64,000 bases of DNA from Haemaphysalis longicornis (GCA_013339765.2 CM023448.1:109753118-109817117), one strand, 5' to 3'; numbered from the stretch's first letter, positions 32,421 through 44,510 are shown. The notes: generated by a model not told the origin, from the sequence alone. A program made the numbers and translations.

Positions 32421-32724
32421 GACTATATACTACCTCGACGAAACTTGGGTCAATGTTGGGCACACCAAGGGCACGGTGTGGGAGGACACCACTGTGTCAT
32501 CCCGTGAAGAAGCCTTTCGCAAGGGTCCAACTACTGGGCTTCGTGCACCAAGTGGCAAAGGTGGTCGGCTCATCGTCCTTCATGCTGGAAATGAGAAGGG
32601 CTTTGTGGACGGGGCATGTCTCATTTTCTGTGCGTCAAAGAGTGCTTCCACTGACTACCACAGTGAAATGGATGGCCCACGCTTTGAGAACTTGTTCGCA
32701 GAACAACTTCTACCCAACATTTAG
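32421..32724 (+). pseudogene. IS630/Tc1-like transposase, exon 2
   Basis: Begins TIYYLDETWVNVGHTKG, where the Asp is the first residue of the DDE/D catalytic triad. It continues with VWEDTTVSSREEAF, PTTGLRAPSGKGGRLIVLHA and FVDGACLIFCASKSASTDYH. It then reads MDGPRFENLFAEQLLPNI and a TAG at 32722. In relatives the sequence continues to the second catalytic Asp in a VMDNAPYH motif. Here only a few matching residues (RSVI) follow the stop and then similarity is lost. The second Asp and final acidic residue are missing, so this gene cannot encode a complete transposase. Confidence 0.75.
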
Positions 32725-34020
32725 CCACGCAGTGTCATTAGATGCGACGCATCTCTTGCTCTGAGGCATGTCCCTCCTGCGTCGTCACGCCGTCCGTCCG
32801 CAGCCCTCCTCCGTTCTTCGCTCCCACAGCTATGTGCAACACTCTCACTGGTAAGTGACGAGGTACTTTGTTTTCCTTTCTGGTGGCCAGAAGCTTGGAA
32901 GTACGCTCTGTTGGTTTATGTGGTGCTGCTTTTGTGCAACAACTTACAGGACACCTTGTTTACCTTTCTGATGCCCCGCAACTTAGGAGGTAGCTGCTCA
33001 TACAGTGCTGGATTTGTGCAGCACCAGGCAATCATTAGGAGTGGTTGTTGTCAGTATGCGAATTAGTCTTCAGGTTGTCGGTTGTAGGTGGTAGCTAAGA
33101 TTCACTTGCTGTACCTTTGTCATGCATAAAATGAAACCTGACGACGAACGCTGGTAGCAAGCAGTGAGGAGTGGCACGTCACGTATCCTCTTTCACCCAG
33201 AAGAAATGCAATGGGAAAATTTGACTACAACCCAAGAGGTTGTAAACAGCCTCTGGAAATAGCAGTTACCTGTGCATGAAATGACAAGACTGGAAGAATT
33301 ATTTTACAAGAACTGCGAGATGGTAGTGATGTCCAGAAATGCATTGTTGAGTTGTCTATCATTTGTAATTGTTTCAGTCATCTGAAAAAAATTATACTAC
33401 CATCAGTTGCACATTGTAAGTGAGGTACTCATTTGTACTCACTTGCTCATGTTTTGTTGGTCTTTTCGACTACAGAGGGTAGATTGCTGAAGTAAAAGAC
33501 CATTTCCGGCTCAAATAATTTCTTTTAAATGCGTATTTACAGGGTTAAATATTACGAATCGTCAATGCCTCACTTTCAAATGTCGAAACGCTGTGGGTTT
33601 CCCTGCTACCAGCCTTAGCTTTTGTAAAAATACTAGCAGGTCGAACACCCGAAAGGTAACGGCACGCTCTCATGAAACAGAAGTTACAGAAATGTTCACT
33701 GTCATGGGGATGGGCAGTGTCACTTTGTCATGTTTGTGGTGCAATGTCTGGTACATCTATGTTGTTTTCACATTTATCATGAAGAAATTACTGTACACCG
33801 TACTCTGTGACTGCGAATAACTGCTAACAGAGCCAGAAATGTTTGTTTGGAAATACGTGGCTGCGTGACTTTGCGTGCTCAAGTGGGCTTGAAAGGTGGG
33901 GCCACGGTTTTAAAGGTTTACTCCTGTGACTGGCGCTCGTGTGCATGCTTGTGGTTGTGTGACTACTTGGAGTGGCTTCCAGATTTTGTCCAGCTGATTA
34001 TGCAGGAAATAAATAAATGA
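32725..34020. other. Downstream of transposase; possible small exon and poly(A) site
   Basis: A candidate acceptor (CTCCCACAG, about 32828) and perfect donor (CTG|GTAAGTG, at 32850) flank a 21-bp segment. A tandem AATAAATAAA lies near 34007. These are weak signs that a plus-strand transcript continues, but no protein motif was found. Confidence 0.3.
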
Positions 34021-35529
34021 AACTAAACACATTCTTTCTTCTGCTTCAATTTTTACTTACACACATTATTCCTGCTGACTAATGCTCACGGTGTACCGAT
34101 GTAAAACGGTTTGCAATTGGCCGTGGCAGCCCTGAGTGTCGGAGTTTTTCTGCTGGTTCTGGAATTGCGTGTGCAAATCCTGGCCATAGCCACAAAATCG
34201 TACATTTTTACGAAATTTTGGAACACTTTAGCGATGGTGGGGTGTCACGTCGCCGCCAAATGAAAATTGGTGAATTGGACGGGCAGGACCATCACTGGTG
34301 AACCCACGTGTTGGGTTTGGGAACAAGTAAGAGCAAGGTGAGGCCAACATCAAATTTACAGCCGTGAATACCAGTCATCTTTTTTTTTAATGTATAGCCA
34401 GCCATGCTCCCACAACATTGATGTAAGTGACAAAGAAAGGAGGCTGTTGCAGCCAATTGGAATGTTGATGAAGAGTTAGCGGCTACACGCAGCCAACGCG
34501 AATTCTGTTGCCTGGTTTGGAAGCCAATTGAAATTTTGCTGACAGGCCCAGTTGCGGTGTTCTGGATACGGTGCTTTTTTTCGGCAAGTGAGCCAAGAAG
34601 TGTGCGAGTGATCACACATTAAAAAATGGAAAGGGGTGGCTTAACCACCAATCTGAGAACGGCTCGATATATTGGCGTTTGGCAAAGTTAGCTAATGCAA
34701 TGTACTTTACGATGTCAGTGACCACATTACTGGCAAAATGTTCAGTGACCAATTGTTTTTAAACTTTACGACCAGCGCTAACTGTGCAGGTGTTTAGACA
34801 GCGTTACGTTTTTCATCTGTCCAAGTGCTGACACGCTTTTATGCTGTAAATAGGCAACTTAGCCAGTGCAGTACGACTGCTCTCCTAAGGTATGAAACCT
34901 GCGCCACGTAGCAATAACGAGACACGCCCGAAAGTCTGCATGATGTTCATCAAAGATATAGAAATAGGAAGGCGTGGGGATTGAGCGCAAGATTCATGGA
35001 TTCTGCAGCGCGAGCTTCCCCTCTACGCTTTCCGAGTTGCGGGTCACCGAAACTTCTTGGGGCCTGCCTAACTCAGAGCGATCCAAATGGAATTTCACTT
35101 CGCGCCGTAGTGTGCGCGTGCTGCCCTAACGGTACAGCGCGCCTGCGCTATGTACGCACGCTACACGTGCCCGTTGTGCTGCCCAGTTTTCGGCTAAAGA
35201 AGAGTTTAAATATCAGTGCCTGCCCTCAAAACTGCAGCGCTGACAAAATCGACGGCGTTTCTGGGCGGTTCAGAGTTCGACGGTATCGTCCACGGTAAGT
35301 TCTCCAGTGAAAGCGTTGGCTTTTGCTGAGAATCAAATTAAACGTAGAGAAGGAGAAGTCAATATGCCTGCATGATTGGTGATTGCGGTTCAGCGCACTC
35401 AACCAAAGAGCTCATGCGAAGAAACGAACTGTAGCAAATGCGTATGCGTCACGCCGACACCGAAACCGAAACTAGTTTACTGGGAACTACTTTGGCGCAG
35501 TAACACAAAGCAGTTCGCCCCCCCCACCC
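34021..35529. other. No gene seen
   Basis: Ordinary mixed sequence. ORFs at 34292-34615 (minus) and 34981-35298 (plus) lack recognisable motifs. Confidence 0.4.
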
Positions 35530-35692
35530 CTCCCCGCGTAGCTTTGTCTCCATTGCCACAGAAAGTTGTCCCCGAGTATAGTCTTGACAAATGTTCGTCT
35601 CCATCTTATACGCCCTTCTCACGCGCCTGTTTCATTTTTGCAACACGAGTCCTGAGGACTAGCGCCCAATACCATCACAGTCTCCAACTGCC
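35530..35692 (+). repeat. LTR-like repeat, copy 3
   Basis: 35575-35690 matches the last part of the LTR-like copy at 29346-29710 (AAATGTTC.TCT, CACGCGCCTGT, GCAAC.CGAGT, GAGGACTAG.C). 35535-35585 is the reverse complement of 30978-31015. Confidence 0.5.
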
Positions 35693-35693
35693 C

Positions 35694-36195
35694 CTAGTGC
35701 TTGAAGTGTGCTGTTGACTTTAAGGGAAAGGCCCATAAAATGTGTTCAAGGTCGGCCCTTACGGAACATAATTTACACTTATTTCCATACAGCCCGGGGT
35801 AACAATGGCTGTACTTCACCGGGTTCGAGAAGGTGCACGGTTGAAGTAGACAACACGCTAGTGACTGCCATTTTCCCAAGGTACCATGAGCTGCGGGATA
35901 TCTGGCCCTCTCTAATCGGTAATGATCAATTATGTCCCAATAGGTCACCATGCGGTCCCTATAGGGTCCCCGTGCGGAACGATATTTCCGTTGTTTCTGG
36001 ACAGTCTCGAAGCTCAGATCTCGAGCTGCCTCGTGAGCGCTTTCGTTCCCTACAAGTACAGAGTGCGCCGATGCCCGTATAATTTGGATCCCACGGAGTT
36101 TTGACTCGTTGAATCCTCTTAGAATTCCTTGAGCCTCGGGGCAGATCCTTCCGTTTTTGTAGTGCTTGATCGCAGATTTGGAATCGCTTATTATA
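35694..36195 (-). pseudogene. LINE RNase H and C-terminal fragment
   Basis: A single open minus frame of about 165 codons runs from about 36193 to a stop at 35694. It begins in the RNase H domain at SDSKSAIKHYKNGRI (catalytic Asp). It continues through ASAHSVLVGNESAHEAARDL, which holds the conserved His and last acidic region. It ends with a terminal zinc-type stretch, GNKCKLCSVRADLEHILWAF, where the final Cys of C..C...H..W.C is replaced. No internal stop is present, so this copy is fairly young or has decayed by substitution only. Everything upstream (RT, endonuclease) is missing. Confidence 0.7.
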
Positions 36196-38766
36196 AATTT
36201 TGCTTAAGAAAACACGTAATAATGACAAGATATCTTACAGTGATGCTACATAACTATGAAAGTGAAACGATCTTTACCTATTTTTACGGTTTTTGTTCAT
36301 CGTCCCCGTCGTGTGGCAGAAACCCTAGAAAAAGAAGGTAGGCGAGACACAGCGCTATGAGGGAGGGAAAGCGCGTGTGGGGGCAGAGGGAAGGGGGATT
36401 GGGGGCGGGAATATAAATTAGATTCGAATTAAAATTAAAGCAAACTGACCCAGCGACTGTGCAGAGTTTCGTACAGCAAAAACTGTGAAAAGCTAAAGCA
36501 AATATTGAGAACAAATTGGAATACCTCATAAAATCTTGTAATAACCTAAACCAAACCTAAATCCATCCCCAAAAGGCAACACCTTAGCTCGCCGCGGTCT
36601 TTTTTTCAAAACTCTCCACAATCACTGGGGCGTTTTCTTCAATACAGAACATCCATCCTAGAAAACCCGCAAACAACCTTACCCCCCCCCCCCCCCTCCC
36701 GTCAGAACTAGTCACATTTCATTAAACAAAAACCTTCTATATTCCATATTCTTTCTTTCTACCAAGAGTAGCCTCGCCCTACTGGTGAGGCATAGCAGTG
36801 AGAGGTCGGCAATGATCCCACATCTCGCATGAAGACCAAAACGAAAAAAAAAAATTCTAAATTCCTGACCGATAGCCCCCTCCTCCAACCTTAACCCACT
36901 CGGCCTACGGCTTTGCCTGCCTCCAAATGAGGCTCCACAACTGCAAAAACTTTCAAATGTGCGACAGTTCGATTTAAAAATCGATGCTGCGTACCTAAGA
37001 GGGAAAGGCGTTGCGGTTAAAATATTCTCAACTAAGGGTAGATGTTGTCTTGCTACTGTGCTGCTGAATCTCTACTGGTGGCGTCAAACACCTGCTGTTT
37101 TGACAGAAGGAAAGCCTAGAGTTTTGATGACGTAAACCGTGGAGAAAATATTTCATTTGCGGCGCGTTTCCATCCGCAATTTTTTCCTGCGCCATTATCA
37201 CGTGATCACTTTCGTTTGCAACCTGCGGCAGAAAGCTTCCTGAAGACGCGAAAATTCCAAAAAGCTGACATTAATGCGCGAAATACAAGAAGAAATAAGC
37301 TTCATAACGAAATACGCACAAGTAAAATAAAAGTGTAATAAATTCAAGCAGCCGGATGCTTGCATGGCCGCAGTGCAACAGTGGAACGACAAAACACACT
37401 GAAAGCCGACAGCCCACCGGTAAGGTCATTTCAATAATTAGTGAATCCCATTTCAAAACCTCTCTTTCCCGCCTCTAATTTCGTAAATGGGGTCCGCCAG
37501 AAATCGGTTGCCCCAAGTATCGCTCCCATTCTCGCAAACTAAAGCCAATTCTGGAAAAGCGCCCCTAGGGGTGAATGCTATAAAACCGCGGCGTTCTACT
37601 GCAGAATTCGCTCCCACGAAACTTTCTCATGAAACCGCAAGTTTTTTTTTTTTTATTTTTTTTGCAAAATAGTTTTGCCTGAACGCTCATGATTTCCCCT
37701 TCAGAATCCGCAGGACCTGAGCTCGATCCTCTGAGTACTGACGCGTGTGCTGCATTTTGTTCAGGTCTGCGCTAAAAGCGATCTGTTGCGTACGCAGGAA
37801 CAAAGTTCGAGAGCATGTGTACGGTACCGCTATAAAGGCAATTCGTTTGTAATAGTGCGCCATAAATTCCGACTGCGCAGATTGCCGCGAAAGCGTGGTG
37901 CCACAATTGCCGTAGACATGTCTTGCAATATTAGCACCACTTTCCGCCGTTCCATTGCAGATAGCTTTCCTTGCAGCTGCAGTAAGTGAGTGTGTTTTCG
38001 GGGCAAACATGGGCGTCGCGTGCTTGGTGAAGTTACGGGGAAACATCACGCGAACTAATCGACTGCGAGGTGCGCACACACCGATGAGCGCGCGCGCCGA
38101 GAGCCCGTAATGAAATCTGACACGTTTCCAATTTCCTCCTGAGGGCCAGGCTGCAGCAGGAAATGAATTCGCAATAATGCGTATAACGTTGTTTATGCCC
38201 CGTTTGTTTTGAGAATACCTGTGCAGAAACTTTCCGTATACTAGCCGCTAGTTGCTCATCCAACAGTCTGTTAGCTTCCGCACTTTTAATAAAAAAACAC
38301 CGATGGCCAAAATGAGTCAATCTACAGTCTTTCCAAAAAAAACCTCGCTTGTTTCGCCTGAAAGTTGCTATGAAGAAAATATAGAATCGCGTTCAGTTTG
38401 AAATTCCTAACCATTGGTAACTCATTCGGCTCCATTCCAGACATGAAAGAATAAAGAAAACATGGGAGATACATTGTAAAACTTTTAAATTTAGAGCTAC
38501 ACCACGTGGGCAGTGGCGCAATAACGGCAATAGGGACGCATAATACGGAAACACTACAAGCGTACCTACGGTGTGTTGAGTGCACGTGGAATTCAAGTCA
38601 TACGATCAAACGGAACTAGACGCCCACTACAATCGCACAGTCATGTTCCTTGGCGGCGCCTTTGGCCGGCGGCATCCCATCGCACAAACAACCTTCTGTA
38701 ACGTCATTGACACCCGGCTAGAAAAGAGCTGTGGAGTCACCACCATGTCACAGGTTTTCCTATGTA
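36196..38766. other. No gene seen
   Basis: Includes a poly-C run at 36681-36696 and T-rich stretches near 37645. Several short ORFs (for example 37687-38079 minus) have no recognised motif. No TIR pairs were found before 38767. Confidence 0.4.
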
Positions 38767-39372
38767 CAGTTGAACCTCGTTATAACGAAGACTCATATAG
38801 CGAATCATCGGCTATAGCGAACTACATACAGACTTTGGTTGGTCGCGCTTTATTTCAATGACACTTCTACTTTTATAACGAAACTGGAACCGTGAGAGCC
38901 GCGTGATATCGGATAGAACGAAAAAATGTTTTACCAGGAGGCTGAGAAGCTAATTGGAAAAAAACCCCGAAGTCCTAAACCGTAGAAGTATACAGACCAT
39001 TTTCTTCGTGAACACTGTGGAAAACTTTATGCTGCTCAGTGTTGTGAGTATCCACCAGACGAAGATCACATCCCTCATCAAATAAATAAGGACGGAGTCC
39101 TGTTTTGTCAAGTGAACTCTGTTCTGTTGCAATTTCGCATACTCATGTTCCGGTTCATTGAGCTGAAAATGCAACAAGGAGAAAGGTAAGGGTTACCTTG
39201 TGTATAGTGGGTTCGAAGCCTCAAGAAATGCATTTTTGTGTCCAGTATTGTCGCGTGAGCCGGATTGTCGATTTGTTATAGCCGATTTTTACCTCTCCTG
39301 TTACAACGAATATCGGTTATAACGAACTAATTGGCTGTCCCGATACTACTTCGTTGTAACGAGGTTCGACTG
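38767..39372. mobile_element. Pogo/Tigger-like MITE with TA target duplication
   Basis: Terminal inverted repeats of about 26 bp: left CAGTTGAACCTCGTTATAAC..., right ...GTTGTAACGAGGTTCGACTG, both flanked by TA (38765-38766 and 39373-39374). CAGT ends, a TA duplication and internal ATAACGAA subrepeats are typical of pogo/Tigger-type DNA transposons. At 606 bp with no transposase ORF, it is non-autonomous. Confidence 0.75.
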
Positions 39373-39449
39373 TATTTGGATAATTTGTTTGAAGCCCTGC
39401 GATAAAATCGGAATTTTTTTTCTATCGGGATAAGGCAGCCTTTTACAAA

Positions 39450-39835
39450 AATGAATGGAACATGTACTTCGTTTTCATGGCCCCTCAAAGGTTGTTTCGT
39501 TCTATATTACATTTTTTAAAAATCATGCACCCCTCCGTCTGCGGACGACGAAGCTTGAACGCGAAGCCTTCTCGGGACGGATTCTTTGGTTGTCGTCTTG
39601 GTTTGGCCTAAGTTTCGACCATGTCGAAATGGAGCAATCGGATAGACGCCGGCTTCATAACGCCAGGGTGTGACCCTTGCTCAATCATCCCGTACACGGG
39701 AAGCGTTTTTTTTTCTTTCAGTTCACCCACGATCATTCATCATCATCGTCAGAGAAAGTTGGCTTTCCTGCAGAGTGTTTTCGCGTTACAGACGACATCA
39801 GTGGGAACACTTACGCTTCCCTTTAAAGGGGTCGT
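39450..39835 (+). repeat. Dispersed repeat family R, copy 1
   Basis: The part from TCGACCATGTCGAAA (39616) to about 39835 matches 62024-62240 in direct orientation, including GACGCCGGCTTCATAAC and CAGAGAAAGTTGGCTTTCCT. The part at 39510-39565 (CCGTCTGCGGACGACGAAGC) matches the reverse complement of 61644-61700. Confidence 0.65.
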
Positions 39836-41402
39836 AAAGAGATTTTCGAAAAAACTGTGTTGTGTGTGCGCTTATAACCGTGGAACCTTGATAAACAAAC
39901 AATGCATACCCGTTTTGTCGCCCGATATCGGCAAATAGGTAAACAAATGCAGTTACGGTTTCACCGAGGCTTTCCTCCTCAACTCGTGAAGTGACGTTTC
40001 AGTAAGTCAGTAAGAAGCCAATCACAGTTCTCCCTCGTCTGCACAATATGTCGGCATAGAGCGGGCTTGCAAAGGGTCAGATAAAGCTACAACATCGGCG
40101 CCATGATGAAACTCGCCCTGCAACTGAACGGGAGACGTCTGATCTCTGATACGACTGATCAACATGGTCCAACTTTCAGTCAACAACATCGGCGAGATGC
40201 GCAGGCAGAGGTAACCACGTTTAATCTATACTGGGTATTCGTAAACAGTTTACGCTGTTTCTACGAGTCTAAACTGTCGTTTTGCTAGCCGATATTCTTG
40301 CACAAGTTTGCCGACGTCTGTCTCACGTAGCCTGTAAAGTGAGTTGCGCGAACGTGAAACTTCTGACCTGATGAGATACATGACCGTACGCTTACATGAC
40401 CGAACGCTTAAAATGAGAGTTTATTACATAAACACGTTTATCGAAGGAACTTCGAGTAGTCGTAACTTAAAACCCATCCATTATTCACTCATCAAGCGCA
40501 AAAATAACTAGCGAGAAGCAGCGATACAGCGCCGAGTCCCAACATCACGCAGTTCGACAATTGCTTTCCTGTTTCCTGCAATAAACAATGCTGCTAACGC
40601 TGTTTTGTTGATTGTATACGCTCCGCTGTGGCTTACTGCAGAAGCGCTCAACAGTAAGTTGGCGGTTAAAGCTCTGGGTAGATTAGAATTTATGAAAACA
40701 CGACAGACTTCTGGGTTACAAATGCGAAGAGGCTTTTATGCAGCAGTTTTTCGCCGCGTGCGCTTCCCACGTCGATAATGTTGTGGATAAAGTGTCCGAC
40801 TAGCCTGGCCGTAACGTTGGGCTGGCCCGGAGGCCTCAAGTTCGAATCGCCAACGGGGCACTTTTTTTTTTTTTTTGCTCGAGCGATCTTGGGCCATTTC
40901 ATACAAAAAAAGATAAGATTCCGAAGAGAATTCGGGAAAAGAACGTGAAATCCAGCAGGGAAACTGGCTACGAACTGTACCAACACCCAGTAGGTCTCTC
41001 TGGTATGTCTGAGTTCTGCTGCAATGGTTGCCAGACAACTGAAGCGGTCACGACACCGCTCACGTGGATAGAAAACTGTTTTTCTGTTTTTTTGGCAACG
41101 AATAAAGGATGTATTATTTTTTAAATATTGGGTTTGCAGCTTTGCAGAATATTATACACAAAGAACATTGAACCGCGTTGAACTCTCGAATTTACTTGAC
41201 GTGACGTCATTCTAGTGGCGCTGCCGACCGCCAGTGCGCGCATGGTCGCTTGCGATGCGCCTCAAAACGAGAATTTAAACGGGGCCTCCTAAAGTCCAGA
41301 AGCAATGGATTGTGAAAATATTTTGGATTTATGTTCTTAAAAGATCGTTCAAGCAGGCAAAATTAGGCAAAAACAAATGCATTTTTTCTTCACGACCCCT
41401 TT
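39822..41402. mobile_element. Candidate 1.6-kb TIR element
   Basis: Left end TTTAAAGGGGTCGTAAAGA and right end TTCTTCACGACCCCTTTAAA are complementary over about 20 bp with one or two mismatches. The interval carries no long ORF but includes a tRNA-like SINE at 40792. The target duplication could not be fixed, because the left end merges with the end of repeat R. Confidence 0.5.
40792..40877 (+). repeat. tRNA-like SINE with T-run
   Basis: GTGTCCGAC, an A-box-like TAGCCTGGCCG, a B-box-like AGTTCGAATCG and CGGGGCAC precede a run of 15 T. The first and last six bases can pair as in an acceptor stem, but the T-arm pairing is poor. The T-run could serve as a pol III terminator. Confidence 0.45.
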
Positions 41403-41705
41403 AAAATGATTAAAGTGGAACATCGCATGGTTATACGGCAATTTGCTTCTGCTGCCAAAGAAACACTGGCTAGTTGAAAGACAATGGGCGGTTGTCTCTG
41501 GGGTGTGCGAAAATAGTAGAAAATAAGATCCGAAGAACAGTTGGGATCGCTCTATCTGCCATTGTGCGGATGGCAGTAGAGACAGGGTACTTAGCTTTTC
41601 ATATGGAGTGCAGTGTTCAAAAGCTGAGGTACAATAACATGTAACATGAAACCGCCATAATTAGCTCTGCACTTCGGCAGCCCGAAAGGGAGTTGCTTTA
41701 TATAA

Positions 41706-41872
41706 GAGAGTTTTAGCTGACCGTTTTCGACGGTCCGCTCCGGTGCCGGTGGCCCACTCAGTGCAGCCAGAGCCAATGCCGTTCGCGGCCAAGCGTGGCA
41801 CGTATGCGCCATGGCGCTCCCGCTTGCCTATCGGAGCGGAACGGGCTGTGGAAAACGGTGAGCTAAAACTCG
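41706..41872. mobile_element. MITE with GAGAGTTTTAGC ends, copy 1
   Basis: 167-bp element. Left end GAGAGTTTTAGCTGACCG, right end CGGTGAGCTAAAACTCGC, inverted-complementary over about 20 bp and further inward in part. It has no ORF of note. It shares its terminal motif with the element at 63008-63242. Confidence 0.65.
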
Positions 41873-43387
41873 CTAATATCATACATTGGCGACAGGTAGT
41901 CTGACAACTGAGAAGAAAAACCGACATATTCTGTGGTTATTTTGATATAAAAAAGAAAATATTTAGCCGAATAATCTGTCGACAGGTACAATATTATAAG
42001 TAAGCATGTCCAGTAGGATAATCATACGATCTATGGTCAAAAGCGCGCAGGATGTTCTTTTGCATCACCGCTTTAAAACATCAGAAACTCGGTGGTTGGC
42101 CCAAACGACAAAACGATAGCTTTAATTGGAATAAAATGAGACACATTACAAAGCTATCTTAACTTTGGTAAGTACAATGTGTCAGTCATGCAAAGCAATC
42201 CCGAAAGTTCTGGAAAGCGGTGAAGAAATGTTAACATGGACATTCCATGGCATGCTACTATAAACGTTACACCCAATGATTGAAATGTCTCGCAGCACTT
42301 GGTAACAGTGCGGGAAAAATATAACAGGTATGGTTAAATGCGTGTTGTCCTTTAGGAAGAAAAGGTACTGCATGAGTCGTGCTTTCACTGTGACTCACGC
42401 GCCGGGAGCAGGGCGACATGCGCAAAACCTTCCCAGCGGAACGCTGCGCTCGACTGCGTTGACATGTCCCGGCATGAATGAGCGGCTCTTCGCTGATGCC
42501 ACGGGGCTCCATTTCCGCCGCTGCGGCACCGTCAATCATTTTGCGCGTGGATAGATGACTTGCGACATGTAGATGAAGCAATTAACAGCTTGTTCGCATC
42601 AGTAGTCTGCGCAGAGGGAGGCTTGACGAGCTTTTCCTGAACAGTTAATTCAGTTAATTAGTCCTCTTACCGATAGACATAGCTTTGCTGGAGCGGGTGC
42701 TGTTCCCCAGTTTATTTTTTGTTATTCTTGGAAGGGGGGGGGGGGTGAACATTGAAACAAGAAGAATTGGTCCTCTTGCCCGGATTACACAAAAGACCAC
42801 TTGCTTACAGTTAGACGACCATCAATTACGACGGGGCTTATTGCATAGTGCATGCGCGCGTGGTACCGACGGTGTGTTAACGTCGACTTAACTATTTAGT
42901 ACTAAACATTACTAGCCTACAGACGTGGACTTTGCACCTGTTTGCATGAAGCCTCTTGTCCTCTCGCCTAAAGAAAAAAATTAAAGCCGTTCCACTCAAC
43001 GTGAAAGCCGTGGGAAGGGCAGAGCAGTGATTCGCAATAATGGGCTGTAGCGGCGTTATCCGCTCATTGCTACCACCCAACGCAATTCGAATTTCCCGCT
43101 TCCCGCCTCCGCAGTGCTCACGAGCCCCCTGCCTGAAATTGCGCGAGCGGGAGTTCTGTTTTGTTTTTGTTTTTTGTTTTTTCTTTCTTTTCCTCCCGCA
43201 TGTGCCGGCATTGCACTGCCACTTTTTTTCGCTTACTATCACAAAAACCAACCCAACCAGCGTTCCTAACTGAATGAACGCGGGCGCTGCCGGTTAATTA
43301 CGTATATTTTGCCTGAAATGTTCCTGCAGTTCTGTTGCGCTAAACAACGGGGTGATATGTGTGACAAGCGCCAGCGGTTCACGAGTT
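41873..43387. other. No gene seen
   Basis: Includes a poly-G run near 42727. ORFs on opposite strands at 42267-42581 and 42330-42554 are antisense shadows without motifs. Confidence 0.4.
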
Positions 43388-43448
43388 TCGAACGGTTATG
43401 ACCGTTCGTAAACCGTTCGTAACTGTTTACGAACGGTTACGAACGGGT
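43388..43448. repeat. Short hairpin of CGTTCGTAA units
   Basis: Units of CCGTTCGTAA occur repeatedly and are followed by their inverse TTACGAACGG, allowing a perfect stem of about 20 bp. Confidence 0.7.
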
Positions 43449-43710
43449 CGGTTTGCGCCGGACGGATTTGGGTCGACCTAAACAGCACTGCTGTTAAAAA
43501 CAACAGCTGCAATTCGCAGCCAGTACGCCGTTCAAGAGGCTTGTAGCTTGCAACGGAGGGCGACATACGTCTGAATGAACGAGATAATACGAATTGCAAC
43601 ACGATTCATTGTATATATGGAGAAATTTATGGGGAACACACAGCTCTAAGTATTTATAACTGGTAGACAGCCCAACAGGGTTTCAGCAAAAGAACCATGA
43701 AGGCTACATA

Positions 43711-43780
43711 CATCATTGTTTTATTTGAAGGAACATAACCTTAAGGGAACATTCATCATTGTTTTATTTGAAGGAACATA
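43711..43780. repeat. 27-bp direct duplication
   Basis: CATCATTGTTTTATTTGAAG plus GAACATA occurs at 43711-43737 and exactly again at 43754-43780. Confidence 0.9.
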
Positions 43781-44199
43781 GTCTCTGTTAACTCACCCAA
43801 ATACATTACAGCCCCGAATGACGTTTATTTTTCCAAAAACGGCCCCTATACCTGACGAACTTTCAAACTTACCGCTACACAATGACGTCTCTGGCAATGC
43901 CAGAGACCCAGTAGTCACCTTGTTAACTGCGCTCTATGTCCCATACACGGGTCTGTTTCCCTGATTGTCCAGCTTACCATTCTGCTGATTCCGTTAATAT
44001 TGACATGATTATAATTCCGTAATGGCGATCTATCGAATGAACTCAACTTGTAATTGATCTTCACGGTCCTTTTAACTGGCAGCCAGCATTTTTTTTCTTC
44101 CGGTAGGTTATTTCGTAGTTATATTCTGGCGTGCTTATAATTAGAGCGAAAGGCACATGACGGTGACTTCACCCTTTTTGTGGCAGTTGACATTTTGTC

Positions 44200-44200
<1 letters not shown>

Positions 44201-44288
<88 letters not shown>
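44201..44288. repeat. (TTGA)22 microsatellite
   Basis: 88 bp of uninterrupted TTGA units; the antisense frame gives an NQSI peptide repeat, which is an artefact. Confidence 0.98.
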
Positions 44289-44291
<3 letters not shown>

Positions 44292-44510
44292 GGGTAACAT
44301 GCCAGTGTGGGTACGCACTTCGAAAGGTAGAAATTACAACCAAACAAATCACTGTGTGCACGCAGAACATATAAAAATCAGACAACATGGCGGCTTGTGT
44401 TTATGGGTGGTTATATAATGATGCAAAAACTAAGCGAATCATGATGTATTATTTAAGTAGTTGACGTTGCTAATTGGGATATAAATGCCCTTATCAGTAC
44501 TCGGTCAACC

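Noticed and set aside
44119..44388. 89-codon ORF with an NQSI repeat
   Set aside because: It is the antisense translation of the (TTGA)22 microsatellite.
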